The position numbers were made by a program, and so were the translations under genes. This document shows, one piece after another, positions 34,650 through 43,514 of a DNA stretch of 48,077 nucleotides (position 1 is its first letter; every line of letters begins with the position of its first letter). Source of the stretch: Streptomyces sporangiiformans (lineage in GTDB: Bacteria; Actinomycetota; Actinomycetes; Streptomycetales; Streptomycetaceae); contig NZ_VCHX02000112.1 in assembly GCF_005768555.2 (NCBI RefSeq), positions 1-48,077 on the forward strand, written 5' to 3'. The notes beneath the pieces are model-generated. The model was not told where the DNA came from and searched no databases. It saw only the letters and a list, made by a program, of their open reading frames with translations.

Positions 34650-36173
34650 GTGGAGGACTATCGGCGGATCGCCGACCGGCTGGCCGAGGAGATCCTCTCC
34701 GGGCGGCTCAAGCCCGGTGAACGCCTGCCGCCGCAGCGCGCGTTCGCGCGACAGCGCCGTATCGCCGGGTCCACGGCCGGGCGCGTGTACGCGGAGTTGG
34801 TGCGGCGCGGGCTGGTGGTCGGCGAGGTCGGGCGGGGGACATTCGTACGGGCGTCGCCCGCGCCGTCGGGGCGGGCCCTGGCGGAGGCGAGGGCCGAAGG
34901 CGAAGGAGAAGCAGAGGGCGAGGACGGGCAAGCCGAGGCCCGTATCAATCTGGAGCTCAACTACCCCGTCGCGGAGGGGCAGTCCGAACTGCTCGCCGCG
35001 GGGCTCGCGCCACTGCTGCGGCCCGATGTGCTGGCGGAGGCCACGCGTACGGCTCCCGCCACCGGCACGGCCGCCGCGCGCGAGGCGGTCGCCGGGCTGC
35101 TGGGCGGTCCGGGGTGGCGGCCCGCCCCGGAGCGGCTTCTCTTCGCGGGCAACGCACGCCAGGCCATCGCCGGCGCGCTCGCCGCGATCGTACGGCCGGG
35201 AGGCCGCGTGGGAGTCGAGGCGCTGACGTATCCGCTGGTCAAGGAGATCGCACGGCGGATCGGGGTCACACTCGTACCGCTCCCGATGGATGGGGAGGGG
35301 GTGCGACCCTCTGCCGTGGTCGCCGCCCATCGAGCGGCGCCGCTGTCCGCCGTGTACGTCCAGCCGACCCTCCACAATCCCACCTCCGTGACCATGGGGG
35401 ACGGGAGACGGCGCGAACTGGCGGGGGTGGTACGGGCGTTGGACCTGCCCGTCGTAGAGGACCGGATCTGGTCCTTTCTGCGGGACGGCAAGGAGGGCCC
35501 CACTCCCTTCGCGTCCTACGCCCCCGAGCGCACGTTTCTCGTCGACGGCCTGTCCAAGCGCGTCGCCCCCGGGCTCACCGTCGGCTTCCTCGTCGTGCCG
35601 AAGGGGCGGGTGGACGCGGTCGCCGAGGCCCTGCGCTCCGGAGGGTGGACCGCGGGGCGATTCGCGTTGGAGGCCGCCGTGCGGTGGATCGGGGACGGGA
35701 CCGTCGAGACGCTTGTCGCGGCCAAGCGGGCGGACGCGTACGCGCGGCAGCGGGTCGTCGAGGAATGGCTGGGCGAGTTCGCGGTACGGGCCGATCCGTA
35801 CGCGTATTACGTCTGGTGGGAGCTGCCGCAGCCGTGGCGCGCGGACACGTTCGCGGCGGCGGCCGCGGCGCGCGGGGTCGCGGTCACGCCGGGTCCGGCG
35901 TTCGCCGTGGAACCGAGGCGCAGGGCGGGCTCGGGAAGAAGCTGCCCGCCCTTGTCACCGCCCCTGTCTCCGCCCATCTCCCCGCCCCTGTCCCCGCGCA
36001 CGGCGTCCCCCGAAGACCGCCGGCCCTTGTCGTCCCCGCGCACGGCGACCCCGGGAGACCGCCCCTCCGTGTCCCCGGCGGATGCCGTCAGGCTTGGGCT
36101 CGCGTCTGTTCCGGTGCCGGAGCTGAGGGCCGCCCTGCGGACCCTCCGCGATGTCGCACGAAGCGGCCCATGA
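34650..36173 (+). CDS. MocR-type transcriptional regulator (GntR-HTH plus aminotransferase-like domain)
   Basis: A 507-residue protein. Residues about 1-70 are a GntR winged helix (RIADRLAEEILSGRLKPGER, LPPQRAFARQRRIAGSTAGR). Residues 105-420 are a class I aminotransferase-like PLP domain. The PLP Lys lies in VDGLSKRVAPGLTVGF and the phosphate-contacting region in VYVQPTLHNPTSVTM. Residues 425-475 are a Ser/Pro-rich insertion from imperfect DNA repeats that interrupts the normal C-terminal lobe, which resumes at ADAVRLGLASVPVPELRAAL. The GTG start has AAGGAGA upstream. Its last 86 bp overlap a convergent gene. It is likely controlled by, and controlling, the divergent hydrolase. Confidence 0.9.
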   Translation: MEDYRRIADRLAEEILSGRLKPGERLPPQRAFARQRRIAGSTAGRVYAELVRRGLVVGEVGRGTFVRASPAPSGRALAEARAEGEGEAEGEDGQAEARINLELNYPVAEGQSELLAAGLAPLLRPDVLAEATRTAPATGTAAAREAVAGLLGGPGWRPAPERLLFAGNARQAIAGALAAIVRPGGRVGVEALTYPLVKEIARRIGVTLVPLPMDGEGVRPSAVVAAHRAAPLSAVYVQPTLHNPTSVTMGDGRRRELAGVVRALDLPVVEDRIWSFLRDGKEGPTPFASYAPERTFLVDGLSKRVAPGLTVGFLVVPKGRVDAVAEALRSGGWTAGRFALEAAVRWIGDGTVETLVAAKRADAYARQRVVEEWLGEFAVRADPYAYYVWWELPQPWRADTFAAAAAARGVAVTPGPAFAVEPRRRAGSGRSCPPLSPPLSPPISPPLSPRTASPEDRRPLSSPRTATPGDRPSVSPADAVRLGLASVPVPELRAALRTLRDVARSGP

Positions 36174-36972
36174 GCCAGGTCGTCGCCGCCACCGTGAGGC
36201 CCAGCGCGAGGATGACCCAGGTCGCCGTACGGAGCGTGGACGTGAGGGCGTCGTAGACCGCGCCCGCCGCGGTGCGGGAGACGTGCGGCGGGAGGTCGCC
36301 GAGGGCCAGCTCGCGGCCGACCGCGGTCGCCAGCGCGAGCAGCGCGGCGCCCAGGGCCAGGCCGAGCGCCGTCGCCATGACCGCCCGGCGGCGGCGTACC
36401 GCGAGAAGGATGCCGCCGACGGCCAGCGCTACCGCCGCGAGCGGGAGCCAGAAACCCGTGATCTCCAGCACGTCGAACCCTTTCCGCAGCGCGGCCACTT
36501 CCCGGGCCTCGATGACCGTGATCTTGGCGTGCGCGACGGGGATGCTGTGCGCCAGCGGCACGTGGTCGTCGGCCAGCCGGTCCTTGAGCCGCTCGGTGAG
36601 GGGTGCCAGGTCGAGGGTGACGGCGGTGTCGCGATCGCCGCGCAGGGCGCGCAGTACGGCGTCGTGGGTGGCGCGGTTCGCCGAGTCCCAGGCGGTACGG
36701 AAGGCCGGCGTGCCGGTGAAGGACCCCACCGCCTTGCGCACGAAGACGCGGATTTCGTCCTCGAGGGGCCCGGCCTCGACCTCCGACATGATCCCGTCGG
36801 TGACCGTGTCCGTGACCGCGCGCCGCACGTCGGGCCCGGCGGCGAGCGGTCCCATCGTGGCGACGTACCGCCCGGTGTCGCCGATCTCGTACGTCGCCCA
36901 CGCCGAGAGCCCGCCGAGCGGCAGGAGGAGGCAACCGAGGACGATCAGCACCGCCGAGAGGACTTTCCGCAC
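36088..36972 (-). CDS. Conserved membrane protein of unknown function
   Basis: A 294-residue actinobacterial membrane protein. An N-terminal helix (VLSAVLIVLGCLLLPLGGL) is followed by an extracytoplasmic part of about 150 residues with the family segment YEIGDTGRYVATMGPLAAGP. Three more helices lie near the C-terminus, ending in a basic tail. No catalytic motif is visible. It starts with GTG at 36972. Its 3' end overlaps the 3' end of the MocR gene by 86 bp on the opposite strand. Monocistronic. Confidence 0.82.
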   Translation of the reverse strand: MRKVLSAVLIVLGCLLLPLGGLSAWATYEIGDTGRYVATMGPLAAGPDVRRAVTDTVTDGIMSEVEAGPLEDEIRVFVRKAVGSFTGTPAFRTAWDSANRATHDAVLRALRGDRDTAVTLDLAPLTERLKDRLADDHVPLAHSIPVAHAKITVIEAREVAALRKGFDVLEITGFWLPLAAVALAVGGILLAVRRRRAVMATALGLALGAALLALATAVGRELALGDLPPHVSRTAAGAVYDALTSTLRTATWVILALGLTVAATTWLMGRFVRHRGGSAGRPSAPAPEQTRAQA

Positions 36973-36985
36973 CCTTCAAGCAAGA

Positions 36986-37025
36986 ACCCCGGCCGTGGCC
37001 TCCGCCAGCGGAGGACGGCCGGGGT
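36986..37025 (-). terminator. Terminator of the ABC exporter operon
   Basis: A long hairpin has an 11-bp outer stem (36986-36996 / 37015-37025) and an inner 7-bp stem with a 2-nt loop. It lies 74 bp beyond the permease stop in the direction of transcription. Confidence 0.85.
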
Positions 37026-37098
37026 GACTGCATCCGGACGTGGATTGCGTTCTTCCGGGGGGGCCGGGCAGGCGGTGCGGAGCCGCACCGCCTGGCGC

Positions 37099-37959
37099 CT
37101 ACTTGCGGTTGTAGAGCCGCATCGTCACCGGGCCGAAGACCGCCACGAACAGCCCGGCCCAGCCCAGCGACCACGCGATCCCCTCGCCCGGCCAGGAGCC
37201 GGCCATCAGGTCGCGGACCGCCGAGGCGACATGCGTGACCGGGTTGTTGTTGACGAAGGCCTGGAGCCAGCCCGGCATCGTCTCGGGGCGGACGAAGATG
37301 TCGCTGAGGAAGGTCAGCGGGAACAGCACCATCATGCTGACGCTCATCACGGCCTTCTCCGTGCGCAGCAGCAGACCGAACATCGTCCACACCCAGGAGA
37401 AGGCGAAGCAGAAGACGATCAGCAGCGCCACGCCCGCCACGACTCCCGAGAAGCCGCCGTCCGGACGGAAGCCCATGATCAGGCCGACCGTGAGCATCAC
37501 GATCGACGCGATCGTGTAGCGCAGGGCGTCACCGAGCAGATAGCCGACCATCGTCGACGGGCGCCAGATGGGCAGGGAGCGGAAGCGGTCGAAGACGCCC
37601 TTCTCGATGTCGATGTTGACCGCGAGGCCCGTGTACATCGTGATCATGGTGACGGACATGACGAGGATGCCGGGCAGCAGGTACTGGATGTACTCGCTCG
37701 GCGAGCCCGCGAGGGCGCCGCCGAACAGGTACGTGTACATCAGCACCATCATGATTGGGAACGCCGTCACATCGAAGAGCTGTTCGGGTACGTGCTTGAT
37801 CTTGAGCATCGCCCGCCAGCCGAACGTCAGGGACGTCCGCAGCGCGTTCGGGCGGGGCGGCCGCTCCCGGGAGACGAGCAGTTCGGCCAGGCTTTCGGTG
37901 CGGACCGGGGCGAGCTCGCCGGTCTCCTTGGTCTCCGTGGTCGGCGTCGCGGTGCTCAT
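37099..37959 (-). CDS. ABC-2 type permease, DrrB-like
   Basis: A 286-residue integral membrane subunit with six predicted helices. Examples are [39 protein letters not shown] and [20 protein letters not shown]. The signature [19 protein letters not shown] matches DrrB-type drug exporters. A hydrophilic tail of about 45 residues precedes the first helix. The ATG overlaps the ATPase stop (ATGA, 37956-37959). With the ATPase it should export a hydrophobic compound, possibly an antibiotic or lipid. No biosynthetic genes adjoin it. Confidence 0.93.
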   Translation of the reverse strand: MSTATPTTETKETGELAPVRTESLAELLVSRERPPRPNALRTSLTFGWRAMLKIKHVPEQLFDVTAFPIMMVLMYTYLFGGALAGSPSEYIQYLLPGILVMSVTMITMYTGLAVNIDIEKGVFDRFRSLPIWRPSTMVGYLLGDALRYTIASIVMLTVGLIMGFRPDGGFSGVVAGVALLIVFCFAFSWVWTMFGLLLRTEKAVMSVSMMVLFPLTFLSDIFVRPETMPGWLQAFVNNNPVTHVASAVRDLMAGSWPGEGIAWSLGWAGLFVAVFGPVTMRLYNRK

Positions 37960-38963
37960 GCCGTGGCCTCCTTAGCCTGCTCCTGCTCGGTCGTGCTACC
38001 GGTGAGGGCCAGGAACACCTCGTCCAGACTCGGCTGGCCCAGCGAGAAGTTGTCGACGGTGATGCCCGCGTGGGCCAGTTCGGCGAGAGCGCGGGAGGCC
38101 TTCTCGGAGGCTCCGTGCCCGTTGGCCACCCCATTGCCGACCCGGGCCGTGAGTGCCACCGGGTCCGCTTCCAGCTGTACGTCCGCGTCCAGGGTCTGCC
38201 GGAGCAGCCGCTCGGCCTCGGGGCGCCGGTGCGCGTCCCGCAACCGTACGTGCACGGCGCCCGCGCCGACCGAGGCCTTCAGCTCGCCCTTGGTGCCCTC
38301 GGCGATGACCTTGCCCTTGTCGATGACGGCGATCCGGGACGCCAACTGGTCGGCCTCGTCGAGGTACTGGGTGGTCAGCAGGACCGTCGTGCCCTGGGCG
38401 ACGACCGCTCGTACGATCTCCCAGACCTGGTTGCGGCTGCGGGGGTCCAGTCCCGTCGTCGGCTCGTCCAGGAACAGCAGGTCCGGGGTGTTGAGGATGG
38501 ACGCGGCGATGTCGATACGGCGCCGCATACCGCCGGAGTAGTTCTTCACCTGGCGGCCCGCCGCGTCCGACAGGCCGAAGGCGTCGAGGAGCTGGGCCGC
38601 GCGGTCGTACGAGGCCTTCTTGCTGTGGCCCGTCAGGCGGGCCAGCAGGACGAGGTTCTCGGTGCCGGTGAGGTCCTCGTCGACCGAGGCGTACTGCCCG
38701 GTGAGGCTGACCCGGCTGCGGACCGCGTCCGCCTCGCGCACGACGTCGTGGCCGAAGACGTGCGCCTCGCCGCCGTCGGGGCGCAGCAGGGTCGCCAGCA
38801 TGCGCACGGTGGTGGTCTTGCCCGCGCCGTTCGGCCCGAGCAGGCCGTACACCGTGCCGGCCTCGATCCGCAGGTCCACGCCGTCGACGGCGCGGTTGTC
38901 GCCGAAGGTTTTCACCAGGCCGGCGGTCTCGATGGCCGGTCCGGCCAGATGTTCGCTCTTCAT
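37956..38963 (-). CDS. ABC transporter ATPase, DrrA-like
   Basis: A 335-residue nucleotide-binding subunit of the daunorubicin-resistance type. Walker A is [16 protein letters not shown], the signature is [13 protein letters not shown] and Walker B is [16 protein letters not shown], followed by the switch [11 protein letters not shown]. The C-terminal 100 residues form the DrrA-type regulatory tail ([10 protein letters not shown]...[20 protein letters not shown]). It is the first gene of a two-gene operon, with 377 bp of non-coding sequence upstream and no regulator next to it. Confidence 0.95.
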   Translation of the reverse strand: MKSEHLAGPAIETAGLVKTFGDNRAVDGVDLRIEAGTVYGLLGPNGAGKTTTVRMLATLLRPDGGEAHVFGHDVVREADAVRSRVSLTGQYASVDEDLTGTENLVLLARLTGHSKKASYDRAAQLLDAFGLSDAAGRQVKNYSGGMRRRIDIAASILNTPDLLFLDEPTTGLDPRSRNQVWEIVRAVVAQGTTVLLTTQYLDEADQLASRIAVIDKGKVIAEGTKGELKASVGAGAVHVRLRDAHRRPEAERLLRQTLDADVQLEADPVALTARVGNGVANGHGASEKASRALAELAHAGITVDNFSLGQPSLDEVFLALTGSTTEQEQAKEATA

Positions 38964-39264
38964 GTCCGCCCCATCCAGTCTTACGAATGCTTGTGCGACT
39001 CGCTGTGCACCGGCTCCGATTCGGTGCGAGCTGGCTGAGATGTAGACCCCGGCCGGGCAGCAAACTCATCGTAGGTTTCGGCAGCGGTTGCGTCCTGGGC
39101 TTTTTGTCCTAGTCCTGTGGTCGCTCCGGCTGCGGCTCCCGCCTCCGGTGGAGGGTTCACCCGAACGGGTGTTTCCTGGTTCTGGGGGCACAGAGCGATC
39201 ATCCGGGGAGGGAGCGGGCCGGCCCGGATGGGGAACCGTGGGTGAACCGGGTCGCCCGCACGGA
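38964..39264. promoter_or_regulatory. Non-coding region upstream of the ABC exporter operon
   Basis: About 300 bp without a convincing gene. It must hold the exporter operon promoter, but no clear -35/-10 pair or palindromic operator was recognised. It is bounded on the right by the terminator at 39265-39300. Confidence 0.4.
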
Positions 39265-39300
39265 CCTGAGGCCCCGGCTTGGGAGAGCCGGGGCCTCAGG
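39265..39300 (-). terminator. Terminator of the small membrane protein gene
   Basis: A perfect 14-bp stem (39265-39278 / 39287-39300) with an 8-nt loop lies 40 bp beyond the stop at 39341. Confidence 0.9.
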
Positions 39301-39340
39301 CATGCCGGGCGGGCGCCGCTCGGCGCTCGCCCCGGCGTGG

Positions 39341-39754
39341 TCAGTCCTCCGTCGTGTAGAGCCGGTAGAACACCATCACGAACACCACCGCCGCGACCAC
39401 GCACGCGATGACCGAGGACTTCAGGACGCTCTCGCCGGTGAGGCTGTAGAGGAAGCCGAGGGCGACGCCCGCGAACGCCGCCCACGCGCAGGCGCGCAGC
39501 TCACGGTGCAGGCGCGGGCCGATCACGCGCAGACCGAGGTAGACCGCGATGAAGGCGAGCCCCGACACCACGCCCAGCAGGACGTTCCAGCCGGTGATGG
39601 GTCCCGAGTCGCGTCCGATCGCACAGGCCCACAGCCCGTAGACGATGCCGCCGAGTACGGGGGCCGCGAGCCGCAGGGGGCTGACGTGCGGCCGTCCGGT
39701 GCTCGGTCGCGGGGCGCGGGGGAGTTCGCGTCGTGCGGGTGCCGCGTGAGCCAT
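39341..39754 (-). CDS. Small membrane protein, four helices
   Basis: A 137-residue hydrophobic protein. Four membrane segments are visible: LAAPVLGGIVYGLWACAIG, VLLGVVSGLAFIAVYLGLRV, AWAAFAGVALGFLYSL and VIACVVAAVVFVMVFYRLY. AGGAG lies 7 nt before the ATG at 39754, which argues against the longer in-frame extension. No known motif. It has its own terminator and follows the terminator of the secreted-protein gene, so it is probably transcribed separately. Confidence 0.8.
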   Translation of the reverse strand: MAHAAPARRELPRAPRPSTGRPHVSPLRLAAPVLGGIVYGLWACAIGRDSGPITGWNVLLGVVSGLAFIAVYLGLRVIGPRLHRELRACAWAAFAGVALGFLYSLTGESVLKSSVIACVVAAVVFVMVFYRLYTTED

Positions 39755-39831
39755 GAGAGCACTCCTGTCTCCTCGCCCCTGCCTCCAGGGCACACCTGGG
39801 GGCCCCGGCCGGCAAGTCGGGGTGCGGGCCG

Positions 39832-39862
39832 GGCCTGCCCGGGGTGCGTCCCCGGGCAGGCC
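39832..39862 (-). terminator. Terminator of the secreted protein gene
   Basis: A perfect 13-bp stem (39832-39844 / 39850-39862) with a 5-nt loop lies 47 bp beyond the stop at 39910. Confidence 0.9.
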
Positions 39863-39909
39863 GGCGGTCGCGGCGGTCGCGGCGGCCGTCGCGCTGCGTG
39901 CCGTGTGTC

Positions 39910-40518
39910 TCAGCAGTCGCCGGAGCTCATGGCGCGCTCGCGGAACACCGGGCTCTCGCCGTACGTGTTGTCGGGGTCGACGCCGGTCATCGTCACGTCG
40001 TTGACGTACCAGATGTAGTGGCCGTAGAAGCGCTCGCCGAAGTTGAGCTGGTAGTAGCCGTGCGCCTTGACCTTGTGCGCCCGGTGGGTGAGCCAGCCCT
40101 TCTTGCGCGGGGCGATCCACAGGCTCTCGGTGCGCGACTCGGTGTGGGACTTCTCCCAGGTCTTGCCGGTGGCGCTGCTGAATCCGGCGGTGAAGGCCTC
40201 GAAGGCCCCGCCGAACTCTATGGTCTGCGTCGTCGAGGTGCCGGTCGTCGTGGTGTCCGACCACGTCTTGGAGATGTTCTGGTCGACGCTGGTGCAGTTG
40301 AAGGCGTCGGAGGTGACGCGCTTCTCGGGGCCCAGATACTTGTCGACCGACTCGACGTGGAACTCGCACCGGTCCGTGCCGTTGTTGCACTTCTCGAGGA
40401 GCTGGGCGACGGTCGGACTCTCCTCGGCCATGGCGGTGCCGGGGGTGGCGACGACGGCGGCGGCCAGGACGACCGCGGAGCCGAAAACGGCGGCGACTTT
40501 GTTCCGTAGGGACGACAT
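39910..40518 (-). CDS. Secreted beta-rich protein, possibly aerolysin/ETX-like
   Basis: A 202-residue exported protein with a clear Sec signal (basic start, VAAVFGSAVVLAAAVVATPG, cleavage near AMA-EE). The mature part contains four cysteines. The middle section is rich in alternating Ser/Thr (WSDTTTTGTSTTQTIEFGGA, then SATGKTWEKSHTESRTESLW), a pattern like the insertion hairpin of ETX/MTX2 or aerolysin-type pore formers. Aromatic strands follow (YYQLNFGERFYGHYIWYVND). I do not recognise a named family, and the toxin-like reading is a hypothesis. It lies 105 bp behind a two-component pair on the same strand and may be its target. Confidence 0.8.
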   Translation of the reverse strand: MSSLRNKVAAVFGSAVVLAAAVVATPGTAMAEESPTVAQLLEKCNNGTDRCEFHVESVDKYLGPEKRVTSDAFNCTSVDQNISKTWSDTTTTGTSTTQTIEFGGAFEAFTAGFSSATGKTWEKSHTESRTESLWIAPRKKGWLTHRAHKVKAHGYYQLNFGERFYGHYIWYVNDVTMTGVDPDNTYGESPVFRERAMSSGDC

Positions 40519-40586
40519 GCGGCTCAGTAAATCGAGCGCGGATCCGGAATCGATCCGTACAACATCAGGATTTCCTCAGGATTCGG

Positions 40587-40624
40587 CAGAGGGCGTCAGG
40601 TTCCTCAGAGGGCGTCAGGTTCCT
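40587..40624. repeat. 19-bp exact tandem duplication at the end of the kinase gene
   Basis: The unit CAGAGGGCGTCAGGTTCCT occurs at 40587-40605 and 40606-40624. The second copy reaches the first base of the kinase stop codon. A more diverged copy precedes it near 40570. Confidence 0.85.
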
Positions 40625-41484
40625 CAGGGCGCCGCGGGCAACCGGACCCTGAACCAGGCTCCGCCGACGGAGTGTTCGAGGGCCGCCGTGCCGCCGTGGG
40701 CGGCGGCGACCGTCGCGACCACACTGAGCCCGAGCCCGACGCCGCTGCCGGGCGTGGCGGCGCCCGCGTCCCCTCGGACGAACGGTTCGAAGATCCGGGC
40801 GCGCAACTCGGGCGGCACTCCCGGCCCGTCGTCCGTGACCTCGACGACCCGGTAGCCGTCCTCCGTGCCCACGGCCAGCGTGGTCGAGGTGCCCTCGGGC
40901 GTGTGACGGCGGGCGTTGGCCAGCAGGTTGGCGACCACTTGATGGAGCCGCAGCGGGTCACCGCGGACGATGTGCTCGCCGGGCGCGACGAGCAGCCGTA
41001 CCGGGTACGCGGGATGGCAGTCACGGGCGGCCGCGGCCGCCTCGCGGCACAGCTCGGCCAGGTCCACCCGCCGGCGCCGCAGCTCCCGGCCGAGGTCGTG
41101 GCGGGAGAGCAGGACCAACTCGTCGATGAGCGAGTCCATGCGCTCGATCTCGTCGTGCACCCGCCCGAGCGCCTCGGTGCGCACGCGCTCCTGCGACCGG
41201 TCGCCGACGAAGGCGAGTTGGGCGTAGCCGGAGATGGTGGTCAGCGGGTTGCGCAGCTCGTGTCCCGCGGTGAGCAGGAACTCCCGCAGCCGCCGCTCCG
41301 ACTCCGCCCACCGCCGTGCCTCCCGCCGGCGCACCCATCGCACCACGGCCGGCACGGCGGCGAGCAGCAGCACCGCGACACCGAGCTCGGCCTGGAGGAG
41401 CCAGGCGAGGGCATCGGGGCCGACCGCCGCGGTGTACACGGTCTTTTCTACGGGGGTGGCGTCGACGGTGTTCAGTCCGCGCAC
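40624..41484 (-). CDS. Sensor histidine kinase with minimal input region
   Basis: A 286-residue kinase. One membrane helix lies at residues about 25-49 (ALAWLLQAELGVAVLLLAAV). The dimerisation box follows with the phosphoacceptor His75 in LLTAGHELRNPLTTISGY. The ATPase domain shows NLLANARRHTPEG (N box), VTDDGPGVPPELRARIFEPF (G1/F box) and GSGVGLGLSVVATVAAAHGG (G2). There is no extracytoplasmic sensor domain and no HAMP. The GTG start at 41484 overlaps the response-regulator stop by 13 bp. A signal could be sensed through the membrane or via a partner. Confidence 0.9.
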   Translation of the reverse strand: MRGLNTVDATPVEKTVYTAAVGPDALAWLLQAELGVAVLLLAAVPAVVRWVRRREARRWAESERRLREFLLTAGHELRNPLTTISGYAQLAFVGDRSQERVRTEALGRVHDEIERMDSLIDELVLLSRHDLGRELRRRRVDLAELCREAAAAARDCHPAYPVRLLVAPGEHIVRGDPLRLHQVVANLLANARRHTPEGTSTTLAVGTEDGYRVVEVTDDGPGVPPELRARIFEPFVRGDAGAATPGSGVGLGLSVVATVAAAHGGTAALEHSVGGAWFRVRLPAAP

Positions 41485-42215
41485 AGCAGATAGCCCACAC
41501 CGCGGACGGTCCGTATGAGCGACTGGCCCCGGTCGTCCAGCTTCCGCCGCAGGTAGTAGACGCAGGTGTCCACGATGCCCGAGCCCTCGGCACGGTGGTT
41601 CCAGACGCGTTCCTGGATCTGGGCACGGGACAGCACCCGGCCGGAGTTCTCCATCAGATAGCGCAGCAGGGCGAACTCGGTCGGGGTGAGCCGGACGGGC
41701 TTCCCGTCCGCCCAGACCTGGTGCGCGTCGGGGTCGAGCAGTATGTGCCCGGCGCTCAAGTGGCGGCGCCGCGCGGGCCGTTCGGCGGTGCGGCGCAGCA
41801 GGGCGCGGACCCGGGCCGCCACCTCCTTCAGCTCGAACGGCTTGGTGACGAAGTCGTCGCCGCCCAGATCGAGTCCGCGCACCCGGTCGTCGACGTCGCT
41901 GCGGCCGGTGATGAACAGCACCGGCACGGTGAGGCCCCGTTGGCGCAGGGTCCGGCAGACCTCGAAGCCGTCGACGTCGGGGAGGTTGACGTCGAGCAGT
42001 ACGAGATCGGGGGCGCGGCGCGTGACGGCCCGGAGGGCCTGCCGGCCGGTGGCGGCGCAGGTCACCTCGAAGCCGAGGAATTCCATGGCCATCGTGAGCA
42101 TGCCGCGGACCCCGTCTTCGTCGTCCACCACGAGGAGATGGGCGGCTGAGGGGGTGGTGTCGGTGGTGGGGGCGTCGGCAGCGTTGGCGGGGGTGTGGGG
42201 GACAGGGTGGGTCAT
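41472..42215 (-). CDS. OmpR/PhoB-family response regulator
   Basis: A 247-residue regulator. The receiver domain begins at about residue 26 (HLLVVDDEDGVRGML), with phospho-acceptor Asp75 (LVLLDVNLPDVDGFEV) and the conserved Lys in DDFVTKPFELKEV. The winged-helix output domain covers residues 150-247 (VRLTPTEFALLRYLMENSGR, VDTCVYYLRRKLDD, IRTVRGVGYLL). A Thr/Ala/Pro-rich stretch of about 25 residues precedes the receiver. AGGAACAGG lies just before the ATG. It is cotranscribed with the kinase and possibly with the secreted protein. Confidence 0.95.
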   Translation of the reverse strand: MTHPVPHTPANAADAPTTDTTPSAAHLLVVDDEDGVRGMLTMAMEFLGFEVTCAATGRQALRAVTRRAPDLVLLDVNLPDVDGFEVCRTLRQRGLTVPVLFITGRSDVDDRVRGLDLGGDDFVTKPFELKEVAARVRALLRRTAERPARRRHLSAGHILLDPDAHQVWADGKPVRLTPTEFALLRYLMENSGRVLSRAQIQERVWNHRAEGSGIVDTCVYYLRRKLDDRGQSLIRTVRGVGYLLCAD

Positions 42216-42413
42216 GTCCTGTTCCTTTGCTGACCTTCTGATACCTCAAGTACCTCATGCGTCACAGGCACACCCATGGTCACACGTACCGATAGGTAGG
42301 GGGCGTCCTTCCGGGGGCTTCGTTCGCACGCCCGGGGGCATCCCGTGCCCCCGCTTTGCACGCGCAGCGGTTACGGTGCTGCAGTGGCGAACGATGGGGA
42401 GGGGGCGGGAACG

Positions 42414-43514
42414 ATGCCTGGAACCGTGCTGTTGCTCGCGGCTTCGCCGGTGGGCAAGGGATGTCTCGTGGACGCGGCATCGGTGCTTCCCGTGCTCGCG
42501 GCGGTGGCGCCCGCCGTGCTCTCCGGGGCGGACACCGCGAACGTGGTCGAACTGGCGGACCCGTTGGAGCCCCAGGCGGTCCTGACCCGGCTGCGTGCCG
42601 CGGCGACGGCTCCCGGCCCGCTCACGGTCTTCCTCACCGGGCAGCTCCAACTCGACCGCCGCCAGCGGCTTCCGCACCTGGCGCTGGCCCGTACGACCCC
42701 GTCGACCGTCCGCTACACCGGTTTCCCCTGGCACTGGATCCGCGAGGAGCTGCGGCTGCGCGCGCCGGGTGGCACGACGTTGTTCGTCGACCTGCACGCC
42801 GACGCGGAGACTTGGCAGTACCTGGGCACCCAGCCGCTCGACGTCGGGCCGGGGGTCCGGCTGTACGGCCGGATCGCACCGCCTCCGCCGAGACGTACGG
42901 TCGCGACACCGACGTATATGAAGTCCCTCGCCACGATCCTGCGCAGCGGCCACCGTCCGCCGCCGGCGCAGCTTCATCAGCAGGCGCTCACACGGGCGAT
43001 CGGTGAGGAACCGCGGAGCGTACAGCGGGACTTGGTGCTGGCGGTCGATCCGGTCGCGCCCGCGCCCGCCGACCCCCACGCCGGGATCACCGCCGCCGTC
43101 CAGGCCGGGCGGCACGACGAGGCGTCCGCGCTGGCCGCGCAGTGGGAACAGGCCGCGTTGCGTACGTTCGGGCCGGGCAGTGACGAGGTCATCCACTGGA
43201 TGGAAGTACGAGCGGATCTGGCCATGTTCGCCGGCGACGCCGTACGCAGCTGCCGGACCTGGCTGACCGTGGCCGACGTACGGCTCGGCGCGGGCCAGGC
43301 ACCCGACGCCCCCGGCGTCGAGGCGGCCGTCGACCGGGCCCACCACCAGTGGGGCCGCGTCACCGACGCGGGCCTGGCCCGCGAACTGGGCTCCACGCTG
43401 GCCGAGTTGCGCCACCGCGTGCCGGGCCGCCGCGCGGGCGCGCTCCAGGACGTCCACACGCGGCTGGCGCGGCTGGCGGGATCCGTCAGTCCCGTTGGTC
43501 CAGGAATTTCTTGA
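42414..43514 (+). CDS. Conserved actinobacterial hypothetical protein
   Basis: A 366-residue protein. The first 170 residues look like an alpha/beta fold with a caspase- or phosphatase-like pattern (GTVLLLAASPVGKGCLVDAA; TVFLTGQLQLDRRQRL; GGTTLFVDLHADAETW). The last 170 are Ala-rich helical, possibly repeat-like (ITAAVQAGRHDEASALAAQW). I recognise it as a family recurrent in Streptomyces but can give no function. The ATG at 42414 has GGGAGGGGG upstream; a GTG at 42384 is the alternative. Its 3' end overlaps the convergent gene by 29 bp. Confidence 0.75.
   Translation: MPGTVLLLAASPVGKGCLVDAASVLPVLAAVAPAVLSGADTANVVELADPLEPQAVLTRLRAAATAPGPLTVFLTGQLQLDRRQRLPHLALARTTPSTVRYTGFPWHWIREELRLRAPGGTTLFVDLHADAETWQYLGTQPLDVGPGVRLYGRIAPPPPRRTVATPTYMKSLATILRSGHRPPPAQLHQQALTRAIGEEPRSVQRDLVLAVDPVAPAPADPHAGITAAVQAGRHDEASALAAQWEQAALRTFGPGSDEVIHWMEVRADLAMFAGDAVRSCRTWLTVADVRLGAGQAPDAPGVEAAVDRAHHQWGRVTDAGLARELGSTLAELRHRVPGRRAGALQDVHTRLARLAGSVSPVGPGIS

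Noticed and set aside
38981..39202. 73-residue frame upstream of the ABC operon
   Set aside because: Composition is non-coding-like and no ribosome site is visible.
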